NCBI GenBank assembly: GCA_018828585.1
Contig: JAHJVW010000096.1
Span: 1-34,235, forward strand
From: Bacteroidota bacterium
GTDB taxonomy: Bacteria; Bacteroidota; Bacteroidia; Sphingobacteriales; Sphingobacteriaceae
Direction: 5' to 3'
Length of the DNA stretch: 34,235 bases
Shown here piece after piece: positions 1 through 8,779 of the stretch. Positions within the stretch are counted from its first letter, which is position 1. Every line of letters begins with the position of its first letter. Below the pieces are notes generated by a model, which saw only the letters and a program-made list of their open reading frames with translations, did no database searches and was not told the DNA's origin. A program made the position numbers and the translations under genes.

Positions 1-36
1 TGAATACCTTTACATTTTAACTTAAAATCACCGTTA

Positions 37-1488
37 ATGAAGCACATTTTATTGCTCTTATTTTGCCTATTCTCTTTAAATACAAAAGCATTTCAAAAGG
101 ATAATTCTTTATTGGGTTTAAAAAAAGACACAAATACTGTTAATGAATTAAATAAAAAAGCTTATAAAAACAGATTAACCGATCCTGAGCAAACTATACT
201 TACTGCAAGAAAAGCTCAAAAAATTGCTATTGAAATAGATTTCAAGAGTGGTTTGGCTGAGGCGGATCGTGTTCTGGGTATAGGTTACTACTATATAAAT
301 CAAAGAGATACAGCTTTAAATTATTATCAAACAGCTTTAAGTATTTATAAAGCAATTGATGATAAATTAGGTGAAGCAAAAGTATCGAATAATATAGGCA
401 ATTTATGGCTTGAAATTGATTATGATGAAGCATTAAAATATTACACTAACACCTTAAGGATTGCTCAAAAATATAAGGTTAAAGATTTAGTTGCTGGTTC
501 ATATTTGAATATTGGCAATATGTATTACAGAAAAAAAAGTTATTCTGTAGCAATGAAAAATTATGAAAAAAGCAGTAAAATATTTAATGAAATCAACAAT
601 CCAATTGGGATAACTCAAAGTTTACAAAACCGTGGTGTGATTTTATTTAGTTTGAATAAAGTTGATGAAGCAAAGGAAGTATTATTGGAAGCAAATAAAA
701 AAGCTAAAGAGTTTGAATTGAATAGTAGCGTCGCTTCAATTGATCTAACTTTAACCTCTATCTACGTCGCAGAAAATAACTTTGAAAAAGCAGAACAGTT
801 TTTAAATGAAGGTCTTGCATTTACTAAACTAGTGAATGATGATAAAAAGATATATGATTATACTTATACATTTTATGAACTAGAAGCTAAAAGAAAAAAC
901 TTTGAAAAAGCATTGCACTATCTAAAAGAAGTTCATGATTTAGATAGTATCAATTTCAAGAAAAACACATCATCAAACATCAATCTCATTCAAGAAACTT
1001 TTAAACAACAAAAGCAACAAAGAGAAAATGAATTAACTATTCAGAATCAAAGAAACGCTTATTTATTATCCGTTTTTAGTGTCATTACAGCAATTTTAGC
1101 TTTCATCGTTATTCTTTTATTGTTTAGAAGCAACAAAAAATCTAAAGAAAGTAATAAAGAATTAACATCCCTAAACGAAGAAGTTTCTAAACAAAAAGCC
1201 AACGTTGATAAAATCAACCATAAACTAGAAGAAATTATTACCGAGCGTACCAAAGATTTAATCTACAAAAATCAAAAGCTATCTGAATATTCATCGCATC
1301 TTTCTCATCAGATACGTGGACCAGTAGCTACTTTAAAAGGTTTGGTGATGTTGGTACAAGATAATTTAGTAGACAGCAGAGAAGTTGTTACGCAAATGAA
1401 AAAGTGTGTGGATGATATCGATGAACAAATAATGGATATTAACCAAGCCTTGCATGACCCTACACGATCGAATTTAAGTCAGAAATAA
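37..1488 (+). CDS. TPR protein with membrane anchor and orphan histidine-kinase-like H-box
   Basis: The protein has 483 residues. It starts with a Sec-type signal peptide (about residues 1-19), followed by several tetratricopeptide repeats (about 40-310), one transmembrane helix (about 342-364), a charged coiled coil (about 365-415), and a segment resembling the dimerisation/H-box region of histidine kinases (HLSHQIRGP, candidate phospho-His at 424). It then stops about 60 residues later, with no N, G1 or G2 box of a HATPase domain. A strong terminator follows the stop, so the short end looks natural and not like a sequencing break. From the family, TPR sensors with this layout normally end in a kinase ATPase domain; this one may be a kinase-less partner or phosphotransfer dimer. 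A weak -7-like TAccTTTA lies at 5-12. The function is unknown. Confidence 0.85.
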   Translation: MKHILLLLFCLFSLNTKAFQKDNSLLGLKKDTNTVNELNKKAYKNRLTDPEQTILTARKAQKIAIEIDFKSGLAEADRVLGIGYYYINQRDTALNYYQTALSIYKAIDDKLGEAKVSNNIGNLWLEIDYDEALKYYTNTLRIAQKYKVKDLVAGSYLNIGNMYYRKKSYSVAMKNYEKSSKIFNEINNPIGITQSLQNRGVILFSLNKVDEAKEVLLEANKKAKEFELNSSVASIDLTLTSIYVAENNFEKAEQFLNEGLAFTKLVNDDKKIYDYTYTFYELEAKRKNFEKALHYLKEVHDLDSINFKKNTSSNINLIQETFKQQKQQRENELTIQNQRNAYLLSVFSVITAILAFIVILLLFRSNKKSKESNKELTSLNEEVSKQKANVDKINHKLEEIITERTKDLIYKNQKLSEYSSHLSHQIRGPVATLKGLVMLVQDNLVDSREVVTQMKKCVDDIDEQIMDINQALHDPTRSNLSQK

Positions 1489-1518
1489 ATCCATAATTAA
1501 AAAAGTGGAAATCTTATG

Positions 1519-1552
1519 TGAGGCAGAGACGAAATCTCTGCCTCATTTTTTT
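1519..1552 (+). terminator. Rho-independent terminator after the TPR gene
   Basis: A perfect 11-bp stem (TGAGGCAGAGA at 1519-1529 with TCTCTGCCTCA at 1535-1545) closes a 5-base loop and is followed by a run of seven T. It separates the TPR gene from the helicase gene. Confidence 0.93.
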
Positions 1553-1580
1553 AATTTTACATTTCTAAAAATTTTACGAT

Positions 1581-3881
1581 TTGGATTATTTACAAGGATT
1601 AAACTCATCACAAAGACAAGCGGTAGAACAAACAGAAGGACCTGTGATGATTGTTGCTGGGGCTGGATCTGGAAAAACCAGAGTAATCACTTACCGTGTT
1701 GCACATTTGATTAACAAAAGTGTTGACCCATTTAATATTTTAGTGTTGACATTCACCAATAAAGCTGCAAAAGAGATGCGTAATCGCATCATGAGCGTTG
1801 TTGGAAGTGAAGCAAAAAATATTTGGATGGGAACTTTCCACTCTGTTTTCGCTAAAATATTACGTGTAGAAGCCAACAAAATTGGTTATCCCAATAACTT
1901 CACCATTTATGATACAGATGATAGCAAAAGCTTAATCAAAACCATTTTAAAAGAGATGAGTTTGGACGATAAGCTTTATCATCATAATTATGTGTATGGC
2001 CGTATTTCAATGGCGAAAAACAATTTAATATCCGTTCAGGAGTATCAACAAAATGAGCAAATTCAGGCAGATGATTTTTCTCAAGGAAGGGGCTTTATTG
2101 GTAAGATTTATGAGACCTATGTGAATCGATGTTTCAAAGCTGGAGCAATGGATTTTGATGACTTGTTATTTAAAACCAATGTGCTTTTAAAAGAGCATCC
2201 AGATGTACTTTACAAATATCAAAATAAGTTCAAATACTTAATGGTTGATGAGTATCAGGATACCAACTTTTCTCAATATTTGATTGTAAAAAAATTAGCC
2301 GCTATTAGAGAAAATTTATGTGTAGTTGGTGACGATGCACAAAGTATTTACGCTTTCCGTGGAGCTAATATTCAAAACATATTAAACTTTCAAAAGGATT
2401 ATCCCGATGTAAAAGTTTATAAGCTCGAGCAAAATTACCGCTCTACTCAAAATATTGTTAATGTGGCGAACAGCATCATTGCGAATAATAAAAACCAGTT
2501 AGATAAAAATGTTTTCTCAGATAATGAAACCGGAGAAAAAATAAAAATTACTCGCTCCTACTCTGATAATGAAGAGGGAAAAGTTGTTGCTGAATCCATT
2601 ATGCAAGAAAGGGCAAATAACAATTTGGATTGGGTGAGTTTCGCCATTCTATACCGTACCAATGCACAATCCAGATCGATGGAGGAAGCGCTTCGAAAGC
2701 TCAATGTACCTTATAAAATTTATGGAGGATTGTCTTTCTATCAGAGAAAAGAGATCAAAGATTTAATTGCCTATTTTCGTTTAACTTTCAATCCAAGTGA
2801 TGAAGAAGCTTTTAAACGAGTGATTAATTATCCGGCAAGAGGGATTGGAAAAACAACTTTAGATAAAATTATTCTTGCTGCAGATCAACAAAGTAAAACA
2901 CTTTTTGAAATCATAGTTGATGCGCCTCAATATCTGGATAACAGAGCAGCAATGGCCGTTCAGAATTTCGCTATAGCCATTCAAAGTTTTCAGGTTATAG
3001 CAAAAAATAGTTTAGCCTATGATACGGCTTTACATATCGCTCAGCAATCTGGCTTATTGAAAGATTTATATGACGATAAATCTGTCGAAGGCTTAGCCCG
3101 ATATGAGAACATTCAGGAATTGTTGAACGGTATCAAAGAATTTTCTGAAAGGGAAGATATCGAAGAACGAGGTTTAGATATTTTTATGCAGGATGTGGCA
3201 TTGTTGACTAACGACGATAATGACAAAAACCCAAATAAAGACACGGTCTCATTGATGACCATACACTCTTCAAAGGGGTTGGAATTTCCACAAGTTTATA
3301 TTGTTGGAATGGAAGAAAATCTTTTCCCATCTCAAATGGCTTTAAATTCTCGAGCTGATTTGGAAGAAGAAAGACGTCTATTTTATGTGGCTGTAACCCG
3401 AGCAGAAAAGAAGATACACCTTTCTTACGCGACCTCTCGTTTTCGTTTTGGGACATTGGTAAACTGCGAACCATCACGTTTTTTAGATGAGATTGAGCCT
3501 AAATATTTAGAGTTAGATTTTGTTAAAAGAGTAGCTAACAATGACTCATCTTTTGGAGATGAACGCAGCCAGTGGAAAAGTAAAACATCTCATGGTAATA
3601 ACCAGCAAGGTGATTTCTTTTCTAAACCTAAACTAGCTTCAAAACCTATCGCTACAACTTCTTTATTAGGGAAAGCCCACGTACCCACACCTGGTTTCGC
3701 CCCAAGTGATACTTCTAAACTACAAGTTGGACAAGAAGTAGAACACGAACGTTTCGGTTTTGGTAAAGTGATTAACTTAGAGGGAAACAAGCAGGACATT
3801 AAAGCAACCGTCTTCTTTAAAGAAATAGGACAAAAGCAGCTTTTACTGAAATTTGCTAAGCTAAGGATTTTAGAAAATTAA
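1581..3881 (+). CDS. pcrA: ATP-dependent DNA helicase UvrD/PcrA (superfamily 1A)
   Basis: This 766-residue 3'-5' helicase would unwind DNA in nucleotide excision and mismatch repair and clear recombination intermediates. Visible motifs are the Q-motif (LNSSQRQAV, about 7-15), Walker A GAGSGKT (27-33), Walker B DEYQDTN, motif III VGDDAQSIYAFRGA, motif IV QNYRST, motif V TIHSSKGLEF and motif VI VAVTRAEKK. The C-terminus holds a Tudor-like segment (VGQEVEHERFGFGKV) typical of PcrA/UvrD, where it contacts RNA polymerase. The start is TTG: no ATG or GTG precedes the Q-motif in this frame, and the next Met is inside the P-loop region. The length is normal for the family. It follows its own upstream terminator and so is probably transcribed alone. 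Confidence 0.96.
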   Translation: MDYLQGLNSSQRQAVEQTEGPVMIVAGAGSGKTRVITYRVAHLINKSVDPFNILVLTFTNKAAKEMRNRIMSVVGSEAKNIWMGTFHSVFAKILRVEANKIGYPNNFTIYDTDDSKSLIKTILKEMSLDDKLYHHNYVYGRISMAKNNLISVQEYQQNEQIQADDFSQGRGFIGKIYETYVNRCFKAGAMDFDDLLFKTNVLLKEHPDVLYKYQNKFKYLMVDEYQDTNFSQYLIVKKLAAIRENLCVVGDDAQSIYAFRGANIQNILNFQKDYPDVKVYKLEQNYRSTQNIVNVANSIIANNKNQLDKNVFSDNETGEKIKITRSYSDNEEGKVVAESIMQERANNNLDWVSFAILYRTNAQSRSMEEALRKLNVPYKIYGGLSFYQRKEIKDLIAYFRLTFNPSDEEAFKRVINYPARGIGKTTLDKIILAADQQSKTLFEIIVDAPQYLDNRAAMAVQNFAIAIQSFQVIAKNSLAYDTALHIAQQSGLLKDLYDDKSVEGLARYENIQELLNGIKEFSEREDIEERGLDIFMQDVALLTNDDNDKNPNKDTVSLMTIHSSKGLEFPQVYIVGMEENLFPSQMALNSRADLEEERRLFYVAVTRAEKKIHLSYATSRFRFGTLVNCEPSRFLDEIEPKYLELDFVKRVANNDSSFGDERSQWKSKTSHGNNQQGDFFSKPKLASKPIATTSLLGKAHVPTPGFAPSDTSKLQVGQEVEHERFGFGKVINLEGNKQDIKATVFFKEIGQKQLLLKFAKLRILEN

Positions 3882-3893
3882 TAAATCCTATTA

Positions 3894-3924
3894 TTTGCTT
3901 TTGACAGCAAATCTATTACCTTTA
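3894..3924 (+). promoter_or_regulatory. Putative promoter for a leader or small RNA
   Basis: TTTG at 3894-3897, 19 bases, then TAccTTTA at 3917-3924 fits the Bacteroidetes TTTG-N19-TAnnTTTG pattern with one mismatch at the last base. No start codon follows for more than 200 bases, so the transcript would begin with a long non-coding segment. Confidence 0.4.
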
Positions 3925-3929
3925 TCATT

Positions 3930-4076
3930 GGAAATTAAGAGGATAAATAAGCCTGGAGACAGTGAAGATAGGCTTTGGGATTAATTCTCCAAATGGCGCT
4001 CGTGAAAATATACTATAGGAGCAGAACTGACGCTAATTGATTCATCAAATTTATTTAAAAAAATAAATTTGGCTTT
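3930..4076 (+). ncRNA. Candidate structured RNA between pcrA and the DUF4290 gene
   Basis: This non-coding stretch carries a series of hairpins read by eye. AAGCCT/AGGCTT pair around 3951-3977 and TTTGG/CCAAA follow it. TGGC/GCTA enclose GCTC/GAGC. At the 3' end there is a perfect AT stem (AAATTTATTT with AAATAAATTT, 4048-4070) without a good U-tract. A promoter-like motif precedes it, and a separate perfect -7 box lies downstream for the next gene. It could be a 6S-type or other trans-acting small RNA, or simply a long leader. I do not recognise a known family with confidence. Confidence 0.33.
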
Positions 4077-4101
4077 AGACTTAAAACCTGCTTGGTTTGT
4101 T

Positions 4102-4109
4102 TATTTTTG
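4102..4109 (+). promoter_or_regulatory. -7 promoter box for the DUF4290 gene
   Basis: TATTTTTG matches TAnnTTTG exactly. It lies about 58 bases upstream of the preferred start at 4167 and inside the longer TTG-initiated reading frame, which argues against that longer frame being translated. No clear TTTG -33 box is seen at the usual distance. Confidence 0.5.
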
Positions 4110-4166
4110 TCTACAAAATATCTGGAAACAGTAGAAAGCTTAAAAAAAGCTTTAAAAATTCTTAGA

Positions 4167-4886
4167 ATGATTGAAAAAACAGAACAAATTTTTGATTATA
4201 ACACCTCCAGAGAAAAGCTAATTTTAGCCGAATATGGTCGAAATGTGCAGAATATGGTGGAATATATTGTGGCTTTACCTACAAAAGAAGAGCGTAATCG
4301 CTATGCTAGCGTGGTCATCGATATGATGGGTTTTTTAAATCCACATTTACGTGATGTACCTGATTTTAAGCATAAATTATGGGATCATTTACAAATTATT
4401 TCTCAGTTTAAGATTGATGTGGATTCTCCTTATCCTTCCCCTACTCAGGAACAGATCAACTTTAGACCTGAAGTTTTGCCTTATCCGCAAAGTAGAATTA
4501 GATTTAAGCACTACGGCAGAACTGTGGAAGTAATGATAAAAAAAGCAAAAGAAATTACCGAACCTGATAAAAAACAGCACATGGTAAATTCTATTGCAAA
4601 TTTCATGAAGATGGCTTATGTGATTTGGAACAAGGACCACGTTGCTGATGAGCAAATTATTAGTGATTTAAGAGACCTTTCTGGTGGTGAACTTGACCTC
4701 TCTGAAGTTACTTTAAATAAAGTTGACATTAAGCCCCCGGTTTCTAGCAACAGTGGTGGTAGATCATCTGGAGGAAAAACCAATAGCCGCAGTGGAGGAG
4801 GAAGTAGCAGTCGTCAAAACAATAATAATAAAGGTCGTCAAAAAAACTATTCTAGTAATACTGGTAATGGCAGAAGACCAAATTAA
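4167..4886 (+). CDS. DUF4290 domain protein
   Basis: The protein has 239 residues. The segment FDYNTSREKLILAEYGRNVQNMVEYI near the N-terminus and the following helical part (about residues 8-180) are typical of DUF4290, a family I know only from Bacteroidetes and without an assigned function. The last 45 residues are a low-complexity tail of Ser, Gly, Asn, Arg and Gln, probably disordered and nucleic-acid or surface binding in character. A longer frame opens at a TTG at 4092, but the ATG at 4167 is preferred because family members begin just before FDYNT and because a promoter box lies inside the extra segment. murA follows after a terminator-like hairpin. Confidence 0.88.
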   Translation: MIEKTEQIFDYNTSREKLILAEYGRNVQNMVEYIVALPTKEERNRYASVVIDMMGFLNPHLRDVPDFKHKLWDHLQIISQFKIDVDSPYPSPTQEQINFRPEVLPYPQSRIRFKHYGRTVEVMIKKAKEITEPDKKQHMVNSIANFMKMAYVIWNKDHVADEQIISDLRDLSGGELDLSEVTLNKVDIKPPVSSNSGGRSSGGKTNSRSGGGSSSRQNNNNKGRQKNYSSNTGNGRRPN

Positions 4887-4907
4887 TTAGATATTAACAG
4901 CTTACAG

Positions 4908-4943
4908 AAATGTTCAATTTTAAATAGAATTGAACATTTTTAT
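4908..4943 (+). terminator. Hairpin terminator between DUF4290 and murA
   Basis: AAATGTTCAATT (4908-4919) pairs perfectly with AATTGAACATTT (4928-4939) around an 8-base loop and runs into a T-rich tail. The stem is AT-rich, so termination may be partial and could allow readthrough into murA. Confidence 0.7.
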
Positions 4944-4973
4944 TTATAACCAATTTTAAAACATAAAACAAGA

Positions 4974-6278
4974 ATGAACGCATTTGAGATTCGTGGAGGT
5001 AAACCTTTAAAAGGAGAAATTATTCCTCAGGGAGCAAAAAATGAAGCTTTACAAGTATTATCTGCAGTTTTATTAACTAAAGAAAAAATAACAATTAGTA
5101 ATATTCCTGATATTAAGGATGTAAATAAACTGATTGAGCTTTTAGAAGACCTTGGCGTTGATGTAAAGCGACTATCTAAAGACACCTACCAATTTACTGC
5201 AGCAAATATTAACCTTGATTTTTTTCATAGTCAAACTTTTAAAGCAAAAGGAGGAAGTTTAAGAGGTTCTATTATGATTGTGGGCCCACTGTTAGCCCGA
5301 TTTGGTAAAGCAGCTATTCCAAAACCTGGAGGTGACAAAATTGGAAGAAGAAGGTTAGATACTCACTTTTTAGGTTTCGAAAAATTAGGAGCTAAGTTTA
5401 TTTATAATGCAGAAACTGGCTTTTTTAATATTGATGCCACAAAATTAAAAGGAACTTTTATTCTTTTAGATGAAGCGTCCGTTACCGGAACAGCCAACAT
5501 TGTGATGGCTGCTGTTTTGGCACAAGGAACAACTACTATATATAATGCGGCCTGCGAACCTTATCTGCAACAGCTTTGTAAAATGCTGAATAGAATGGGC
5601 GCTAAAATATCAGGTATTGGCTCTAATTTATTAACCGTAGAGGGTGTTAATGAATTAGCCGGAACAGAACATCGTTTACTACCTGATATGATTGAGATTG
5701 GTTCTTTTATTGGTCTTGCAGCAATGACAGAGTCTGAAATTACCATTAAAGATGTTTGTTATAATGAATTAGGTATTATTCCTGATGTTTTTCGGAGAAT
5801 GGGAATTCAGTTCGAATTAAGGGGTGATGATATTTATATCCCATCTCAAAAAAGCTATGAGATAGACACCTTTATTGATGGATCGATATTAACCGTAGCA
5901 GATGCGCCCTGGCCTGGTTTTACGCCAGATTTATTGTCTATCATATTAGTGGTAGCAACTCAAGCAAAAGGTTCCGTTTTAATTCATCAAAAAATGTTCG
6001 AGAGCCGTTTATTCTTTGTGGATAAATTGATTGATATGGGTGCTCAAATTATCTTGTGTGATCCTCACAGAGCAACTGTAATTGGTTTGGATAAGAAATA
6101 TCAATTAAAAGGAATAGAAATGACTTCGCCAGACATTAGAGCTGGAGTTTCGTTATTGATTGCCGCATTATCAGCTTCGGGCAGAAGTACCATTTATAAT
6201 ATTGAACAAATAGAAAGAGGATATCAAGATATTGATACTAGATTGAAAGCATTAGGAGCTGATATTAGAAGATTGTAA
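4974..6278 (+). CDS. murA: UDP-N-acetylglucosamine 1-carboxyvinyltransferase
   Basis: MurA transfers the enolpyruvyl group of phosphoenolpyruvate to UDP-GlcNAc, the first committed step of peptidoglycan synthesis in the cytoplasm. The 434-residue length is normal. Conserved features include Lys22 in QGAKNEAL, Arg97 in SLRGS, the DEASVTGTANI segment and PWPGFTPDL. In the mobile active-site loop the usual PGGC is PGGD (Asp121, in KPGGDKIGRRRLDTH). That Cys is the residue alkylated by fosfomycin, and Asp there is known to give intrinsic resistance in other bacteria while keeping activity. The start ATG has no strong Shine-Dalgarno, as usual in this phylum. Confidence 0.96.
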   Translation: MNAFEIRGGKPLKGEIIPQGAKNEALQVLSAVLLTKEKITISNIPDIKDVNKLIELLEDLGVDVKRLSKDTYQFTAANINLDFFHSQTFKAKGGSLRGSIMIVGPLLARFGKAAIPKPGGDKIGRRRLDTHFLGFEKLGAKFIYNAETGFFNIDATKLKGTFILLDEASVTGTANIVMAAVLAQGTTTIYNAACEPYLQQLCKMLNRMGAKISGIGSNLLTVEGVNELAGTEHRLLPDMIEIGSFIGLAAMTESEITIKDVCYNELGIIPDVFRRMGIQFELRGDDIYIPSQKSYEIDTFIDGSILTVADAPWPGFTPDLLSIILVVATQAKGSVLIHQKMFESRLFFVDKLIDMGAQIILCDPHRATVIGLDKKYQLKGIEMTSPDIRAGVSLLIAALSASGRSTIYNIEQIERGYQDIDTRLKALGADIRRL

Positions 6279-6295
6279 TTTTCTTAAGAAGACAC

Positions 6296-6323
6296 AAAAA
6301 CCCTTTAAAATTTGGTTTTTTTT
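6296..6323 (+). terminator. Terminator after murA
   Basis: AAAAACC (6296-6302) pairs with GGTTTTT (6314-6320) around an 11-base loop and continues into more T residues. Confidence 0.6.
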
Positions 6324-6412
6324 GTTAGAAAAATAGATTTTGGATGACTAAGCTATAAGTATAATTTTAAATTATAAAACTTTAAGCAAGCATTAAACGT
6401 AATTAAAGAACA

Positions 6413-7381
6413 ATGAAATCGAAAATTATGAAATCTATTCAAAATATAATTGCAGGTATTGCAATCATCACCATTACAGCAAGTTGTACGTCTGGAAATT
6501 CAAAAAACCAAGTGCAAGAAAAAACTTCAGATTCCATCACAACCGCACAGGATATCAGTCCTGCTAACTCTACCATAGCGCAAACAAATACAACTGTTTC
6601 TTCAAACGCAATAACAACAACCGAATCTAGTCCATCTGAAACAGCACAAACAAAAGCTCCTGTAGCTCCCTCAGCGAAAGTAGTAAATCCTGAGCCCGCA
6701 AGAAATACTATAACCACTACAATTTTTAATCACTCTGCTTTTGATCAACTGCTTAAAAATTATGTTTCTGATAAAGGGATGGTAAACTATGCAGGTTTCT
6801 CTAAATCAAAAGATAAACTCGAAGCATATATTTCTTCACTTAACAGTATAAATACTTCGACACTTTCTAAAAATGAGCAATTAGCCTTTTGGATAAATGC
6901 TTACAATGCCTCAACAATTGATCAGATATTAAGAAATTATCCTTTAAAATCTATTTTAGATATTGCTGGTGGAAAAGTTTGGGACCAACCTCTACCATAT
7001 AAGTTTAATGGCAAAACTTTAACATTAAATGACATTGAGAAAAAGATTTTATTAGGTGGTGATTTATTTGACGGAAGAATTCATTTTGCGGTAAACTGTG
7101 CTGCAATGTCTTGTCCAACTTTACAAAATCAGGCATACACTTCTGAAAATGTACAAAGCTTATTAACTTCAAATACAAAAGCGGCATTAAATAATCCTGC
7201 TTTTAATAAAATTTCTACAGATAAAGCTTCATTATCTAGACTTTTTGATTGGTATAAAGCTGATTTTATTAAAGCAGAAGGAAGTGTGGTTAATTTTGTT
7301 AACAAATACTCAAACACAAAAATCAATAGCAACACCAAAATTGATTATCTTGAATACAATTGGAGCCTGAACGGTAAATAA
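6413..7381 (+). CDS. DUF547 domain lipoprotein
   Basis: The protein has 322 residues. An N-terminal hydrophobic segment ends in a lipobox (ITASC, Cys about residue 25), so it is predicted to be a lipid-anchored envelope protein. A Thr/Ser/Ala/Asn-rich linker (about 26-105) is followed by a DUF547 domain (about 106-320) with the recognisable AFWINAYNASTI, LNDIEKKIL and IHFAVNCAAMSCPTL segments. DUF547 has no established biochemical activity; the conserved Cys-containing NCAAMSCP segment could be catalytic or metal-binding, which is inference. A second in-frame ATG lies at 6428 and also gives a good signal sequence. It is separated by 64 bases from the redox/glycosyltransferase operon and may belong to it. 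Confidence 0.88.
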   Translation: MKSKIMKSIQNIIAGIAIITITASCTSGNSKNQVQEKTSDSITTAQDISPANSTIAQTNTTVSSNAITTTESSPSETAQTKAPVAPSAKVVNPEPARNTITTTIFNHSAFDQLLKNYVSDKGMVNYAGFSKSKDKLEAYISSLNSINTSTLSKNEQLAFWINAYNASTIDQILRNYPLKSILDIAGGKVWDQPLPYKFNGKTLTLNDIEKKILLGGDLFDGRIHFAVNCAAMSCPTLQNQAYTSENVQSLLTSNTKAALNNPAFNKISTDKASLSRLFDWYKADFIKAEGSVVNFVNKYSNTKINSNTKIDYLEYNWSLNGK

Positions 7382-7445
7382 TTTCAATTAATTGTAAGTT
7401 ATACATTATTGTTCCTACTAATCAAAAAAGACACTCAAACCTTTT

Positions 7446-8765
7446 ATGAAAATTGTAATTATTGGTAATGGAATTTCCGGAATAACAACAGCTAGATACA
7501 TTCGTAAACAGAGTGATCATGAAATCTTGGTTATATCCTCAGAATCTGAGCATTTTTTTTCTCGAACTGCGCTTATGTATATCTACATGGGACATATGAA
7601 ATATGAGCATACCAAGCCTTACGAAGATTGGTTTTGGAAAAAAAACAAAATTGAGCTAAAAAATGCTTTCGTTGATCAAATAGATTTCGATGCTAAATCC
7701 TTAAGAACGACTATTGGAGAACATGTAAGCTATGACAAGCTTGTAATTGCTACAGGTTCCAAAACTAATAAATTTGGATGGAAAGGTCAGGATTTAAAAG
7801 GGGTGCAAGGACTTTACAGCAAACAAGATGTTGAGTTGATGGAAGAAAATACGGATGGCATTAAGGAAGCTGTAATAATAGGTGGGGGTTTAATTGGAAT
7901 TGAAATGGCCGAAATGTTAAATAGCAGAGGTATTAAAGTCAATTTCTTGATTAGAGAAAAAGAATACTGGAACAACGTTTTACCAAAGGAAGAAGCTCTT
8001 TTAGTTGGAAGACACATTGCCGAACATCATATTAACTTAATTACTGAAACTGAGTTAGAAGAAATTCTTGCTGATGAAAATGGGAGGGTTAAATCAATTA
8101 TCACCAAAGCCGGTAAAGAAATTAAATGTCAGTTTGTAGGTTTAACTGCTGGTGTTTCTCCTAATATTGATTTCTTAAAGAATACACCATTAAAAACTGA
8201 TAGAGGCGTTTTAGTAAATGAAGTTTTAGAAACTAACCTTCCAGATATTTATGCATTAGGAGATTGTGCACAGTTTACGAATCCGAAAGAAAAGCACCCC
8301 CCTATAGAACAGTTATGGTACACAGGTCGTATGCAAGCAAAGGCTTTAGCTAAGACCATATGTGGCACTCCAACAAAATATGATAGAGGTATTTGGTTCA
8401 ATTCAGCAAAATTCTTAGACATTGAATATCAAACTTACGGTTTGATGTTTAAAGAGCCATTTGATGATGAAGAAACTTTTTATTGGGAATATGCTAATGG
8501 AAAAATAAGTTTTAGAGCTAATTTCTCTAAAGAGGATGGCGCATTAAGAGGTTTTAATTTTTTCGGAATCCGTTTTAAACAAGTAGTTGCAGATGATTGG
8601 ATCAGAAATAAAGTAAATATATCCAAATGCATGAATGATTTAAACAAAGGGTTTTTCGATCCGGAATTTTATAAAAATTATCATCGAGCGATAATAAATA
8701 GCTTCAATCAGGAATTCCCTCAGCATCTTGTAAAAGTACCAAAAAAGAAGTTTTTAGTTTTTTAA
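7446..8765 (+). CDS. FAD/NAD(P)-dependent oxidoreductase
   Basis: This 439-residue flavoprotein belongs to the pyridine nucleotide-disulfide oxidoreductase class 1 family. An N-terminal FAD Rossmann motif (VIIGNGISG, residues 4-12) and a central NAD(P)-binding motif (VIIGGGLIGIEMAE) are clear, followed by the FAD-binding segment DIYALGDCAQF. There is no CxxxxC redox-disulfide, so it resembles ferredoxin/rubredoxin reductases and NirB-type flavoproteins more than lipoamide dehydrogenase. The gene for a membrane 4Fe-4S protein starts 14 bases downstream, which suggests that this enzyme passes electrons between NAD(P)H and that protein. No cellular substrate can be deduced. Confidence 0.9.
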   Translation: MKIVIIGNGISGITTARYIRKQSDHEILVISSESEHFFSRTALMYIYMGHMKYEHTKPYEDWFWKKNKIELKNAFVDQIDFDAKSLRTTIGEHVSYDKLVIATGSKTNKFGWKGQDLKGVQGLYSKQDVELMEENTDGIKEAVIIGGGLIGIEMAEMLNSRGIKVNFLIREKEYWNNVLPKEEALLVGRHIAEHHINLITETELEEILADENGRVKSIITKAGKEIKCQFVGLTAGVSPNIDFLKNTPLKTDRGVLVNEVLETNLPDIYALGDCAQFTNPKEKHPPIEQLWYTGRMQAKALAKTICGTPTKYDRGIWFNSAKFLDIEYQTYGLMFKEPFDDEETFYWEYANGKISFRANFSKEDGALRGFNFFGIRFKQVVADDWIRNKVNISKCMNDLNKGFFDPEFYKNYHRAIINSFNQEFPQHLVKVPKKKFLVF

Positions 8766-8779
8766 ACCCTTTCCAAATC

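Noticed and set aside
1505-1714. A 69-codon frame overlapping the start of pcrA.
   Set aside because: It runs through the terminator and the conserved pcrA N-terminus in another frame and resembles no protein.
4092-4166. A 25-codon N-terminal extension of the DUF4290 gene from a TTG.
   Set aside because: An exact promoter box lies inside it and family members start after it.
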